From positions 8,684,965-8,748,964 of the forward strand of contig NC_092459.1 of NCBI RefSeq assembly GCF_047495875.1: a DNA stretch of 64,000 nt, given 5' to 3'. The first letter of the stretch is position 1, and each line of letters begins with the position of its first letter. The DNA is from Pithys albifrons albifrons (taxonomy: Eukaryota > Chordata > Aves > Passeriformes > Thamnophilidae). The notes below the pieces were generated by a model that worked only from the letters and a program-made list of their open reading frames with translations, did not search any database and was not told where the DNA came from. Of this stretch, positions 51,001 through 63,617 are shown piece after piece. The position numbers were made by a program, and so were the translations under genes.

Positions 51001-53569
51001 ACCAATTTGATAATATTGACATAGAAATGAACAGAATGTGTATTAGTTAAACCTCTAGTGTGGGTACAGTTCTGACAACAAATGAATAGTTTATACATAT
51101 TTCTGTAGTGCCTCAGCATTAGGGATTCATTCAAATTTCCCACTCAGATTCTATGTTAGGTATTTTTCATGTCCTCTTGCAACAAATGTAGCATGAACAA
51201 AATTCACACAGGAACAGAGGGACTAAGACATGGATGAACACAGACAGCATGTCTAAATCCCTGTGTATTCTGAACATACACAACATTCAAGACATGTATG
51301 TTGCTCTGATGAGGTTCTAGTTGGTTTTTTAACTTAGGGCATAAGGGGGACACTGGCAATTTATTTTAGGTGTTATTGCTTTACTCATTCATACCATGAA
51401 AGTTGTGTACATAACTTTGAAACATGCACATTCATCCTTCTATGTATAGATATTTGTGTTTGTCAACTGAGGACAGTGGTCTTCCACCTTCAGGTAGATG
51501 TCAAAAATCCTAGATCTACTTCAGTCCATGTTCCATAAAAGCAGTTTAGAAAATGGTCATGCATCCACATTTCTACACTTAAAATTCCTTGAAGGTAGAT
51601 GTTGTGTTTCTAAAGTAGGACAATTGCCTTTCCAGTACACATCTGTGGATACACTCTTTGAAGTTTCCTTTGCATATGAAAATTTCATTCTTCAGACATA
51701 AATCCTGGAAAGTGAAAAATGCAATGATGGGAAGTAGAGGTGAGTGATCAGAAGAACAATTTGGGAGGATGTAGGTGTATAGTCATCTGAGATAACTTGA
51801 TCTAGAAGCAATTCTAAGACCTGAAGTGAGCCATTGGATAAATCTAATGCATCAATGCATCCACACTTATGCACTATCACCAACTTTCACCTAAAAATTA
51901 AGTTTCTTGAAGCCTTTACTCTTTTAAGTGCCCATAAGACATGCTTACTGACTTCACTTGCAGACCTCTGTAACTATATGGGGGATAGATGATCTTTGCT
52001 ACAATTTTCAGTTTCTGAAGACTTGTTGCTCTGCTTTATCTTCTAAAAAGCAATGACTGTCCTCCCCATCATATGAGAGGAAATAAAAAATATTAATATT
52101 GAAGCAAACAGCATTCAGCAATTTTTTCTCACTAACTCACACTTAGAAAGCTAATTGCATGATGTCTGAGAAGTAGACTCGTTCATTGAGCATTTGGACT
52201 TGAAAATACACAGTTACAGATGCTTCCAACAGGGTAGTGTCTTTTTCTTTTATTAAGATCAATGAAAGTTAGTCACCATGACTTTAACATTTAATTTCTA
52301 AACAATAGTCCATGCAGAAGTCAGGTCCTCCACAGGGATTAGCTATTGTGAACCATATTTCTATCCTTTCATTTTAGATTACTTGTGTTTTGCCTTGCAG
52401 CCAAAATGAAACCTAGTTTCTCTCCTTTGACCACATCTCAGTGTGGATAGTATGAAGCACTAAGAGCTTTCCATTGCTGTGGTATATGCTGTTAATTGTT
52501 AACATATTCTGCCACATCATTTTTCACAGTATTGGAACTTTTTAGCCATACCACAACTCAACAAATATTAACAGGACCAGACACGTCTTGGAAGATGGTA
52601 CTGCTAGTATTTCCTTCCTCCTTTGGTTCCCACTGAGCAGATGTAAATCACTTTGGGACTGCATTTCAGTTCTGAAACCTGTTTCAGTTTTGCTCAAACC
52701 TAATTGGAGGTCATGTGGAGTTTTCTTTCTTTCTCAAAAACAACAAAAAAAGCAGTCTTTCAGCTTTAATTACCGAGAAGCCCTCCCCCACAGAATCCAC
52801 TTAGGCAGATATCTTGTAGGAAATCCATGAAAAAACACAGGCTCAAATTTTTACTGAGAAATGAGACAAAATTGTAACTGGCAAATACTTAGCCCCTCAA
52901 GACCCTGGCCACATGGCCTGCTTGTTTTCCCTTTGGCAGTTCCCCTTTCCAGCTCTCTTCAGGACCTGGGCTGTCTTGGGTGATGCATTCTGCACTGAGC
53001 CTTCATAGCAGGGCCCTTGAGTACTACTAAGATTCAAACAAATGATTAATAAAGAGCAGATCCCAGGCTGTAAATTGCATTTCATTCACACCATTCAGAT
53101 ATTGCTCCCACAAAAGGAGCTTGTCTACATTCATTTGGTACAAAATGAGGGATGGACTCAGGTTTCGTGAGTCTAAAACCAGAGTTTTCTTCCTCCATTG
53201 GGGAATCTAAGTTTTCTTTTGAACAGAAATTTAGATTAAATAAAAAATACATTGCTGCTTTCACAACCTTCTTGGCTGGGAACCAGAGAGTCCTCTGTAA
53301 TTCTGCTTATTTTTTGCAGGTGGTTTCTGAACATTTATGTTACCCTGGGTGAGCGACTGAATATAAGTCCATTTTTCCAAATGCAAAATGTGAATACTAT
53401 TGCATGTGATGTCTTCTGACCAACATTATTGGACTGCCCAACACCTGAACCCATGCATACATACTATTTTGCTACTTATTGTGACTTGAAATAGGATTTT
53501 CATTTTCTTCTTGATCAAGAACATAAAGTAACATATAACCAGAGACAAAAGATTGGGGTAAAACCAACC

Positions 53570-53593
53570 AAATAAACAAATAAACAAACAAAT
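53570..53593. repeat. (AAAC/AAAT)n tract with a complementary (TTTG)n tract 140 bp away
   Basis: AAATAAACAAATAAACAAAC lies at 53570 onward. A TTTG-rich tract (CTTTGTTTGTTTGTTTATTT) lies at 53734-53753 in the complementary sense, so the two could pair as a stem-loop. Confidence 0.6.
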
Positions 53594-56500
53594 GTTCAAT
53601 ACAGTCACTGCTGCCTCAGGAAAGAAGACCTTTTCTGTCCCAATTTTTCTCTAAAAGAGCTGTTAGAAAACATCAGTTATTTGGAAGAACAGGGTAAAGA
53701 CAACTAACTAGAAAGACAGAGAAAGGGGTTTTTCTTTGTTTGTTTGTTTATTTAATGTAGAAATGTGTTATTTTACATTCCTATAATTTTTTATCCCTTG
53801 AAAAGCATAAGCAGTGACTTGACAGCAAACCAAATACACTTTTCCTCAGCCTGTGTGTGCATCTAGCTTCATTCTCTTGTATCTTTTCAGGGCCTTGGAA
53901 GATGATTGTATTTCAAGTAGAGCACTACACATTGCCAATGCCCTAATTTTGTCACTGCTAATACAATACTGGTTTTTTTCACTGCAATATCAGGGTATGT
54001 AGCCAGTATCAAATTGCTTGGATATAGGGACTTTTCTGGGGACTGCAGAGTTTTAGGTGCTGGTAAATAAATCACAAACCCCCCTTTTCTGAGGCTGGTG
54101 TCAGCTTGCAATGTAATATTTTCAAACATTCAGCAATCTTGTCCAAAAAGGAGATCCTAAGATCTTCCAACAACATTGCTAAGTTGCATAATACAACACC
54201 TTCCTATAATGTGTTTCCAAAAGATAAATCTTGCTTGCGGTGCAACTTTAGGCAGCAATGAAGATTTTTGTTCGTTTTATAAAGTTGACTTTTAAAAATA
54301 GAGCTGGACAGAAAGCAAGAATGTTATTTCAGAAAAAAATTTCAAGGTTTTCACATTTATTTTTATTCTGATGCAAAAGGAAGCCAAAGCATTTACTTCT
54401 TTTTTTCCTCCTAGTGAGAGACGCGAGAATAATTGACAGCATTGCAATTCCAGTATTTAGGTACAAGTAAAAAGAAAATTCTAGTTTTGTACTGAGCCAC
54501 TGGCTTTTGTAATATAGACCTCAGAGATCTCATACTGGATTTAAACACAAAATTCACCCTTGACATTGTAGAGCCTGCCAATGAAAATTACATGGAAATA
54601 ATAAACATATTCTTATGAAATTTCAAGTTTGACAATTCACTGTTCATAAGAAAAAAAGAAAAAAATCAACTCCATTCCTTGCTTTGCAAGATTATACATA
54701 AAGAACAATGCATAATAACACTAATTTTGAAATAAATTGCATTGAGGTCAGAATTTAGAGACTCAGGGTAAAGATTCATCTTTTCATATTGTACTAATTT
54801 GCAACACACTGGGACAAAATGTTACCACAGGAAATTTCACCATCACTTTTGAGTGTGTGAAGTACATAGAAACTATACGATCCTTACAATCATCATCTCC
54901 ATAGAAATTAATTTAACATTTAAAAAGCTAAAGTACTAGCTCACACATTCAGCTGCAATAATTTCCTTTAGTTCCATCTTAATTTTCAGGGCTGTCAATA
55001 CTATGCTTGTGGATATGTTTATATAGAAATGGTCTCAGGACAATCTTCCACACCAGAGGTTGTGGTGCAGAAAATGAGCAAATATGGACTGAGTCAGAAG
55101 TGAAGCACATGTGACTAAAATTGCAGCTCCTGGGATCAGTGACACTGCCAGGAAGGCTCAAAGGAGTATTATCCTGTAAGCTACCTCCCAAAGAGAGAAG
55201 GCACAGGGTGTACAGCAGGTTGGCAGATACAGGTTCATACTTCCATTGGGATGTTGCCCAGCAGAAAGGACTCCAGTCCTTTTGTTTGAGAGTGGCATTA
55301 CCACATGAGTGCAGGAACGCAGATGGCTTTACTCCTAAAGATCCCAGGGTGAAAGCAAAGAAACGTGAAATGGGCTTATTTGGTAGCTCTCCAACGCGAA
55401 GACAGAAATACCAGCGTTTGCCAAGTGAGAAGGATGAAATCAGCAGAGAGAGTATTTTGTTTCTAACTTTAGAAGATACTGCAAACAATGGAAGGAGAGA
55501 AGGAGGTTTGCTTTTATTTTAAAAAGAAAACTTTTCAGCATTCAGTTTACACTATTGTAGCATTTGCACTTAACATAGGCCAGCTTTATTTTATTTATTT
55601 TTACATGTTTGCTCAATTTCAGATGGAGTGAGTGAGCCCTTAGAAATATACCCTCTAGGTTCATGATATACATCAGAGCTGTGTAAATCTCCTAGGAGAC
55701 TTAAACAAAGAGAACCTAAAAAAGATGTGCCTTATTTTGCTGTAGTTCTGCCCATGATTAATGGAAGCCTCTGATGATGTCTGCAACTCAGTATATTTCT
55801 TGGCACTGTCACTGTGTTTCCCTTTCTTCTCAGCTGGGTCAAGTCATAGTGACTATAAAAAGGAGAAGCACAAGGTTTTTCTTGACAGTTCATAATATAA
55901 AGGAAGAACTGCTGCTGTATGAGGTGTTGCTTTGTACATAACTGTTGGTGTTTGTGAGGACATGGTAGAGATTAGAACATGATAACTGGCAAAGAGAACA
56001 AGGATTAGGATGAACTTTTGCAAAAGGAACTCTGTGCCATTTCTGTTCCAGCAACCCTATCTATGAATGGCTCCTTGTACTGGTACATTAGCTAAAGAGG
56101 GTTTTCTTTTGCTTTTCAAGTTTACAATTACCCAGTTTTGATTTGGGCTTCAGTACTCAGGGTGCCCTCTGTACATCCAAAGTCAGGTATGCTGAGTGCA
56201 GTTCAGGGGGCAGACCTGCTGTAATGCTTCAACCACTACAGGTTTTGCCAATTTTCTGCTGTCCTGAGCTGTCAGAGACTGGCTTCAGTCTTGGTATTGT
56301 CCAGTGCCCAGGTGGCACCCACTGGTCAAGTCACTTGAGAAGTAATGAATATTCTAGCTCGTAAGCTACAGAGGAAAGTCCATATGTGCAAAAGCTTATA
56401 CTTAATTTCAACAAGCAATATTTAACATAGATTTTGCTAACTTTCCTGGAGCTTTGCTATCTTATATCTTTCTTGCTTGAGGGAATTTTGCAGAAAATCT

Positions 56501-57420
56501 TTTTAATACCCTGTACTTTAATGCTTTTTGGTACTTTAGATTTGCTTCAGAATGCATTGTGAATACAGTGACCATCAGGGACTATAGTGTGTACTAATTC
56601 ATGTCTTCAGGTTCCATATAACTTTAGGAAAAGAGAATTACACCATAAAGAAAGAAACAAATTTTACAGATTTTTCCTAATTTTTGAAAATTTATGTAAG
56701 AAAAAATGATTGTGACTAATGAGAGGCTCAGGCCATTGCAATGATACAGAGGCTCTTTTATCTTGATGAATAAGAGTCACCAGTGTGTCCTTTCAGTACA
56801 GCCCATGAACCTGGGAATTTTCAGGAAATCCTAAATCACTCAGAACTGGTCCTTCATATTAAAGAGGAGGGGGATGGTGGTTTAGACATTTCACTTTGCC
56901 TTAGCCTCTTTGAGTATAGGTAATCCACTTATCATTATCATTGCATTAGGATTTATTTCAAAAATATCTGATAACTCTGTATTTAAACACAAATTGCCAG
57001 ACTAAATGAACATGCCTTGTAACAGAGACTACAAAATACAGCAAGGCATTGGAGTAAGAAGTCACTAGTAAGCCAGTGTCTGCTTCTTGTGATCAAAGTC
57101 TAGGTTCATGCTTGAGCTCTATATTAAACAAGTAGCATTTTTTATTTAATTGCAAAAGAAATATTTCTTAAAATGCACATTTGTCTGTACTTATATATAT
57201 GCTTATATAATGTTTTATATAGCCCAAATCTGATGCCTGTTGATTTGGTTGAACTGCTTTAATACAGGTTTATCTTGCTAGATAATAAAGAATGATCTGG
57301 TGAGCTAGGTGTCATTTCATGGAGAACATCCGTGATGTCCTATGTCTTCTAAATACAGAATGCTAAATTCAGTGTATAGAAGCACCAGTTTTTATAATCA
57401 AACAAAAGACTGTGGTAACT

Positions 57421-57764
57421 TGTGGGGAGAATTTCTTAGAGAGAATGGAAATGTGAGCAATCCTACCTGTTTGCGTTCTCTGGAGCTGGTGGAGAGATAA
57501 GCTGAAGCAAGACACCTGCGGTTAGCTATGGGAAAGAAGTATGCTGACGTAGTTTAACAGAATCATAGTACACATGGATTATTCCGTGCAATCTATAAGA
57601 AGTGTTAGACTTTCACATGAACATGCTCATTTAGCCAATCTGCATAAGAAACAGGGCACGTGAACATGATTTGTGTCTATATTAACCACTTGCAGGCCAT
57701 GAATAAATGGCATTCACCAGATCATATTGGTCTTCGTGTGATGTTTATTCGATCCTCCGCAACA
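57421..57764 (+). mobile_element. Solo LTR of an endogenous retrovirus
   Basis: The 344-bp element begins TGTGGGGAG and ends CTCCGCAACA, so it has the TG...CA termini of a retroviral LTR. The six bases before it (GTAACT, 57415-57420) and after it (GTTACT, 57765-57770) match at five of six positions, as expected for an aged target-site duplication. Inside, a GCCAAT box lies near 57635 and a polyadenylation signal AATAAA at 57702-57707, followed by a GT-rich stretch, which sets the orientation as +. No internal viral sequence follows, so it is a solo LTR formed by recombination between two LTRs. A 6-bp duplication suggests an alpha/beta (ERVK-type) retrovirus, but this is tentative. Confidence 0.8.
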
Positions 57765-58608
57765 GTTACTCTTTTAGGTTTTATATTACAAGATTCCTCT
57801 AAGTCTTTGTGACAAATCTATGCCTTGAAAATTCTCCTTTCTTTTTAAGAAAATAGAACATGGTAAACAAATGTCTGTTTTTAAATTTAGACCGCCTTGG
57901 GATAGATGTGAGAATAAGCTGTGAATTAAGCATCCCTTGACAAATGGAAATTTGTAAAGTGAGAAAAACCAGACTGACCTTTAGTGTGGTGCTGACAAGT
58001 GAAGGATTACACCATCTTTGGTATTAGGAGCCACATGTTATGTGTACCTCATCAGAGGGGCATATGTACACAGGAAACCCACTGTTCTCTGCCATTTATT
58101 GATAGTAATACTTGCCGCAGTCAAAATATTGGCACATTTAACACTTTGAAGGATTAAGGAGCCATTCCCATTATTACTGAACACAGGAAATTACTAACTC
58201 TCAGGACAACACCAGGTATAGCAGATGCCATGAGGGTTTTTTTAAAAAAAACTCTGATTGTGTGATTTGGTCTGGCTTGTGGCTCCAGCTATACACCTGT
58301 GTGTGAGAGCACAGCAGGGATGGGAGATTCATAGGGTGGGGACTGGTAGTGGCAGGGTTTCCCCGGTCAGCAGGGCAGGACCTGGAAGCCTGTCCCATGC
58401 CACTCACCATGCAGGAGCAGGGCAGCTAGGGCCAGTGGGACTAGTGGTAGCTGGAGACAAGGAGTGCTACTGGAGGTGTGCTGGGATAGAGGATGATGAC
58501 CCCAGGGAAGGTTAAATAGGGTCCTGGGATGTTGCAAGGGTATGAGGACATCCTGGCAATGGAATCAGATCACAAATGATCATTGGTAGTATAAGTCATG
58601 AAACTGTT
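57765..58608. other. Intergenic DNA with a GC-rich block
   Basis: The first 450 bp are AT-rich and unique. From about 58260 to 58540 the G+C content rises and the sequence is rich in GGCAGGG-like words. I recognise no repeat family or gene in it. Confidence 0.5.
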
Positions 58609-59329
58609 AGAATCATAGAATCATGGAATCAGTTGCATTGGAAAAGACCTCCGAGATCATCGAGTCCAACCCTTGGTCCAACTCTAGTCCATTTACTAGA
58701 TCATGGCACTCAGCACCACGACCAATCTGCATTTGAAAATCTCTAGGGATGGTGAATCTACCACCTCTCTGGGCAGCCCATTCCAATGCCTGATTACTCT
58801 CTCTGGAAAGAATTTTTTTCTTATATCCAACTTAAACTTCCCCTGGCAGAGCTTAAGCCTGTACCCCCTTGTCCTATTGCTGAGTGCCTGGGAGAAGAGA
58901 CCAACCCCCACCTGGCTAGAACTTCCCTTCAGGTAGTTATAGACAGTGATGAGGTCACCTCTGAGTCTGCTCTTCTCCAGGCTAAACAACCCCAGCTCCT
59001 TCAGCCTCTCCCCATAGGACCTATGTTCCAGTCCCTTCACCAGCCTTGTTGCTCTTCTCTGGACTCGCTCCAGCACCTCAATATCCTTTCTGAACTGAGG
59101 GGCCTAGAACTGAACACAGTACTCAAGGTGTGGCCTCACCAAGGCAGAGTACAGGGGAAGGATCACTTCCCTGGTCCTGTTGGTCACGCTATTTTTGATA
59201 CAGGCCAGGATCCCATTGGCCTTCTTGGCCACCTGGGCACACTGTTGGCTCATGTTGAGCTTCCTGTCAATTAGTACTCCAAGGTCCCTTTCTGCCTGGC
59301 TGCTCTCCAGCCACTCTGTGTATCCTTCT
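58609..59329 (-). mobile_element. CR1 LINE, 5'-truncated, one visible nonsense change
   Basis: Read on the minus strand this is nearly the same element as the one at 3366-4103. It has the same RT C-terminal end and 3' UTR, with a shorter tail of only AATCATAGAATCATGG at 58611. The frame is open from about 59325 to the stop at 58696, except for one in-frame TAG at 59104-59106. There the other copy has TGG (Trp in VQFWAPQF). The 5' truncation is at almost the same CR1 position as in the 3366 copy. The shared diagnostic bases suggest the same subfamily and similar age. Confidence 0.95.
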
Positions 59330-60975
59330 GGAACAAGGAGGACAAGGATGGATTGATTGATTGATTGATTATAATCTTGTCTTTGGACAGTGTATGAAAC
59401 TGCATGGTTTAAACACTGGTGTCTAACAGTACTGGAGGCATAGGCACTGTTGATCTCTCTGTATACAAATATGTACACACATAAAAAAAATCATGTGTGG
59501 CATGGCCTTTGCCTCCCTTCTGCCTAGTGGCTCAGATTCACATGGTCAGCCACAGTTCTTAACTCGGAGAAACTGTTCTTCTCTATTAAGAGGTTTATGT
59601 TTCTAAAAAGATTGAAGGTTCTTACTGCAGTCCCAGTAATTTCCTTTCAGAGGCACACAAAGGCATAAAAAGTGGCATGAGAACAGTTGATTTTGTTTAA
59701 ATTTCAAGTTTGATCCCTAGACCTGAAAAGAATTCCATAATAGCTCCATTTTTAGAAAAAAATACCAAACAAACAGGAAACCTCCCCCAAAATTAATCTA
59801 GCATTAAAGTAAAATACCCTGAAAGGTCAGCAACAACATTCCCTAAGGCATTAATGAGAGAAAAAGCAATACTTCCAAGATATTCCTTCTCATTTTAGCA
59901 ATAATTTTTCCCATCAAAAGATTTTTGCCTTATTATTGCCTTACTCTACTTATTATGCTGAATATTATTTCACATTTCTAATCTCATTCTACATGCAAAG
60001 ACTTTTCATGTATCTTTTCATCTAAGTGGAGCTGAGTGTTGCAGCCCTAGGAGGCTGACAAGTTAGATTAGCAGAGATGCTTTATTGCCACAGCTATAAT
60101 AAATGCAGTTCTGGTTTTTGAAGTGTCCCTCTGATCCAGGCATTTTTGCAATAATAGCTATGGGCATGTTGTTATAGAACTTTTATTGGACCTATGAATT
60201 TTTGGTGGAGACATACATTCTGTTTTTCAAGAAGAAATTGAAAACAGAAGTGACAAGGAAAGATGCTGCTATTTGTTTCATTCAGCTGACATGAGTGCAG
60301 TCAGGATTCTCCATGCCAGCCTACTCCCTCATAAGAAAGGTGTTTTGCACTTGCAATTCATTATTTCCATCCTGAACCACTGTAGACATTTTGAATTCTT
60401 TCACACAGAGCTTTTTCTGTGAGCTTCTGCCATGCTTCAACATTCCTGTAAAATGAAATAATTTACCCTGAATAAAGAATGGTATTACTGTAAATATAGT
60501 CACAGTGGTCTTTGCCCTGACATAAAGTGCTTTGGACTGACTGTGTAACAGGTAGAACTGTCTTATTTCCATCAGAAGCTGCTGAGATACGTGAATGGGC
60601 AGTGCCAGATGTTCTCTAGAAAACCCAAGGACATTCAAAACTACTTGGGAAAAACAATTTTCAGTATTACCTCAGGAACTATCCCATTAAAATACAGGAA
60701 AAATTCATTTGGTCGACTGAACCTTTACCTGAAGCTTAAACGTTTCCTTGTAGATATCTGTTGACGTGCTTCTTACATAAAGATCAGTAGTCAACAGAGT
60801 CAGTAGAAGTAATACGGTAAGAGGAGCTAAGCAAACAACTTTTATGATTGGCCACAGAGTATCAGAGTAATTTGCCCACCATTAGGCATCTGGTGCTGTA
60901 AAAATGTCTCAGGTTATCTAAGACATTAGCACAAATTAGTACACTGACATACTACCTATGGATGACTTAGATTTG
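59330..60975. other. Intergenic DNA
   Basis: AT-rich unique sequence with a (GATT)5 microsatellite near its start. No gene is recognised. Confidence 0.55.
59351..59370. repeat. (GATT)5 microsatellite
   Basis: Five exact copies of GATT, about 20 bp beyond the 5' end of the neighbouring CR1. Confidence 0.9.
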
Positions 60976-61376
60976 GGGACTAGATTGGAGTTGTTCAGCC
61001 CAGAGGAGAGAAGATTCTGAGGTCACTTAATTGCAGCCTTCCAGTATCTGAAGGGAACCAACAAGAAAGATTGAGAGAGACTATTTACAAGCACATATAG
61101 TGACAGAACAAGGGGAAATGGCTCCAAACTGAAAGAAAGTAGGATAGACTGGATATTAGGAAGAAATTCTTTACTGTGAGGGTGGTGAAGTCCTGGAACA
61201 GGTTAGCCAGAGAAGATGTGAATGTCCCATCCCTGGAAGTGTTCAAGGCCAGATTGAATGGGGCTCTGAGCAACATGGTCTAGTAGACAATATCCCTGCC
61301 CATGGCAGAGGGATTGGAACCAGATGATCTTTAAGATCCTTTCCAACCCAAATCATTCTATGATTCCATGATTCAG
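60976..61376 (+). mobile_element. CR1 LINE 3' fragment, decayed
   Basis: This + strand copy starts in the RT C-terminal region (GTTGTTCAGCCCAGAGGAGA, equivalent to the codons for LFSLEKRRL). It continues through GGAAGAAATTCTTTACTG and CATCCCTGGAAGTGTTCAAG and ends with CCAACCCAAATCATTCTATG plus a degenerate tail. Frameshifts and stops break the frame, so it is older than the copies at 3366 and 58609, and of a different subfamily judging by the 3' UTR (GGTCTAGTAG... TGCCCATGGCAGAGGG). Confidence 0.92.
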
Positions 61377-62489
61377 AGATAATGTCTGGAAAGGGATGTT
61401 CTAGGGCATCTAAAATGACTTAGTATGCTTGCATTTAGGAAATTGAATCACATCTTTTGTCTCTGCTTCAGTTTGAAGTGAATAGCTCTCTAACCTTCTT
61501 TGATGCTATCAAGTAAATAGCCATAGGATCTTTACCTCAGTAGGTGTCTCAGACTATGAGTTGCATTTTGCCCCCCTCATTTCTTTTGCAACCAGCCTCA
61601 AATTTGTCTCTGAAGGTAATTTATTGTAGTATGGTTTTAGGAAATAAGATAAAAAAAACATGAAAGAACACAACATTTGGATTTCCTTGGTTATTGGATT
61701 AATGTGGACTGAAGTATAAGGGCTCTGTTTTCCTGTTCTTCTGCTCAGTGTGATTTTGGTGAATGAAGACTGCCAAGGGGCTGTCAAGCAGAGCTCCCTA
61801 CTATTTGGTTTTGCACTAGAAGTCATGTGTTGCTCTGGTTTTCTCCTGCTATTTTCAATTCTTGAAGGCCTGCATATCAGATGAGCACAAACAGCAGTGT
61901 TCTCTCCCTCCCTGTGACACTGGCCTTAAGCCAGGACCAAATGAGGTCGGAGCATGGGGTGGCAGTGCAGGAACCAAGGAAGTATCTGTGCCACCTTTGT
62001 GTGCACTGAGGGCTCCCACACTGTGAGGATATCTCAGCTGGACATATCTGGCTGAAGTCCATCTCTTTTAAATGGTTTCAGCAACTCACAGGGCTTGGAA
62101 CACACTGGGGAATCTGGCCAAAGATGCTTAGGGTTTGTGGTTGAATGGGCTAAATTGGGCTAGGAAGTGAGTGCTTGCTCTAACCAATTGCCTTATTCAA
62201 AACCATAATTTTTTTTTAAAATGCAACTCCAATTAACACTTTCCCCTCCCTCTATTTAAATGAAAGTCCCTACCATACTAAACATAAAGACTTGTTGGTA
62301 AGCTAGCCTACATGCTCTTTGGCCTAAGACAACACTGCAAATAGAAAAACATACATGAAACAATCTAAAAATCTCATCATGCCTTAAATAGTACTCAAAC
62401 TTCAGAATGTGAAGTTCTATTCTGAATAAAGACCTTGAGGCTCTTAAATGTGAACACAACAATTTTTGTGTCTACCTCTAAGTTACAGC
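61377..62489. other. Intergenic DNA
   Basis: Unique AT-rich sequence with open frames of at most 90 codons. No gene is recognised. Confidence 0.55.
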
Positions 62490-62795
62490 ATTGTAGAATG
62501 GCCTGTGTTCAAATGGACCTTCAAGATCATGTAATTCCAACACCCCTGATGTGGACAGGGACACCTTTCTCTAGATCAGGTTACTAAGAGCTCTCCATCC
62601 AGTATGGCCTTGAACACTTCCAGGGATGTTGCATCCACAACTTCTCTGGGCATTCTGTTCCAGTGCCTCCCAATCCTCACAGTAAAGAATATCTTCCTAA
62701 TGCTCCATCTTAACCTGTCTTCTTTCAGTTTAAAGCCATTCCTGCTTGTACTATCACTGCATACCCTTGTGAAAAGTTTCTTCTCTGTCTGCCGT
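62490..62795 (-). mobile_element. CR1 LINE 3' fragment, decayed
   Basis: Minus-strand copy with its 3' end at about 62490 (ATTGTAGAATGG). It contains GGACAGGGACACCTTTCTC, the block TTGAACACTTCCAGGGATG (end of the RT frame), and CTTCTCTGGGCATTCTG. It fades out near 62795 and resembles the subfamily of the 60976 copy. Confidence 0.88.
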
Positions 62796-63617
62796 TGGAG
62801 ATGCTGTCAGTCACTCAACCACTTTCATTATTCCTGCTCTGAAGGAAAGAATAAATTGGTTCTGTTTTAAGCTGGACAAGAAATAAGAAATTTTGTGGAC
62901 TTCATGTCTTTTAGTCCTGGAATTACTAAGTCAGTTTTGATTTTTGTCTCCTATTAACCATCTCCATTTTCCTCCAAACAGTCTGCTTGGAAGAAAAGGA
63001 GAGCCATGATCATCAACAGGTCAGAAGTTAAAGCAAGGTGGGTTAACTTCACTAAAACTGTTTATATGTCAACATGTCGAAGGGTAGATCTCAAGAGAAA
63101 GCATTGGACAGATCTCTTTCCTCAGTTCCAGACAGACTGGAGACTCTTGTTTCCTTCCTTGTGTCTGTTACACTCATTGTTGGAAGGTGACAACAATCCT
63201 CTAGCAAAAGGATGAGGCAGAATGAGGGAGATGTACAATTTAAATACAACTATAGCTTGAAAAATATTCACTCACTGCTCGATAGAGGAGAAGTACAGTA
63301 TGAGGAGACAGAGGATGTTGTTGACAGTAAAGAGTGTTTAAGATTTCATTGTGAATGAAACACAGAAACTACTTTGGAAGAACATAGTTACCTTCACTAA
63401 AGGTAACTGTGAAAAATTATCTCCAGGGTTACAAAATTTATCTCCAGCATTGTCTGCCCAGAAGTAACATCCATGTGCTGCCCAGACAGTGTGTGGATAT
63501 GCAGAAAATCTGATGTATTGGGAATGTATTGGGTTCACTGCATACACACCAAGAGGAATGCACATCTGAATGTGTTGCATGTGATCTGCGATTCACAACA
63601 AAACCACGTAGCTCTAG
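62796..63617. other. Intergenic DNA
   Basis: Unique sequence with no recognised gene or repeat. A short direct repeat of ATGTATTGGG lies near 63513-63535. Confidence 0.55.

Larger units (their letters stand above)
36062..57420. other. Gene desert, long unique AT-rich segment
   Basis: More than 21 kb contains no recognised gene and no recognised CR1 or LTR, which is long even for a bird. It holds T-runs (36098-36122, 37510-37528), A-runs (46892-46903, 50093-50104), a C12T10 tract at 43801, a short AT palindrome at 36594 and a few unexplained frames (44627-44971 minus, 47698-48003 minus, 54979-55522 both strands). In mammals the region 3' of RDH14 is a gene desert up to KCNS3, and this is the likely equivalent (inference). 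Confidence 0.5.
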
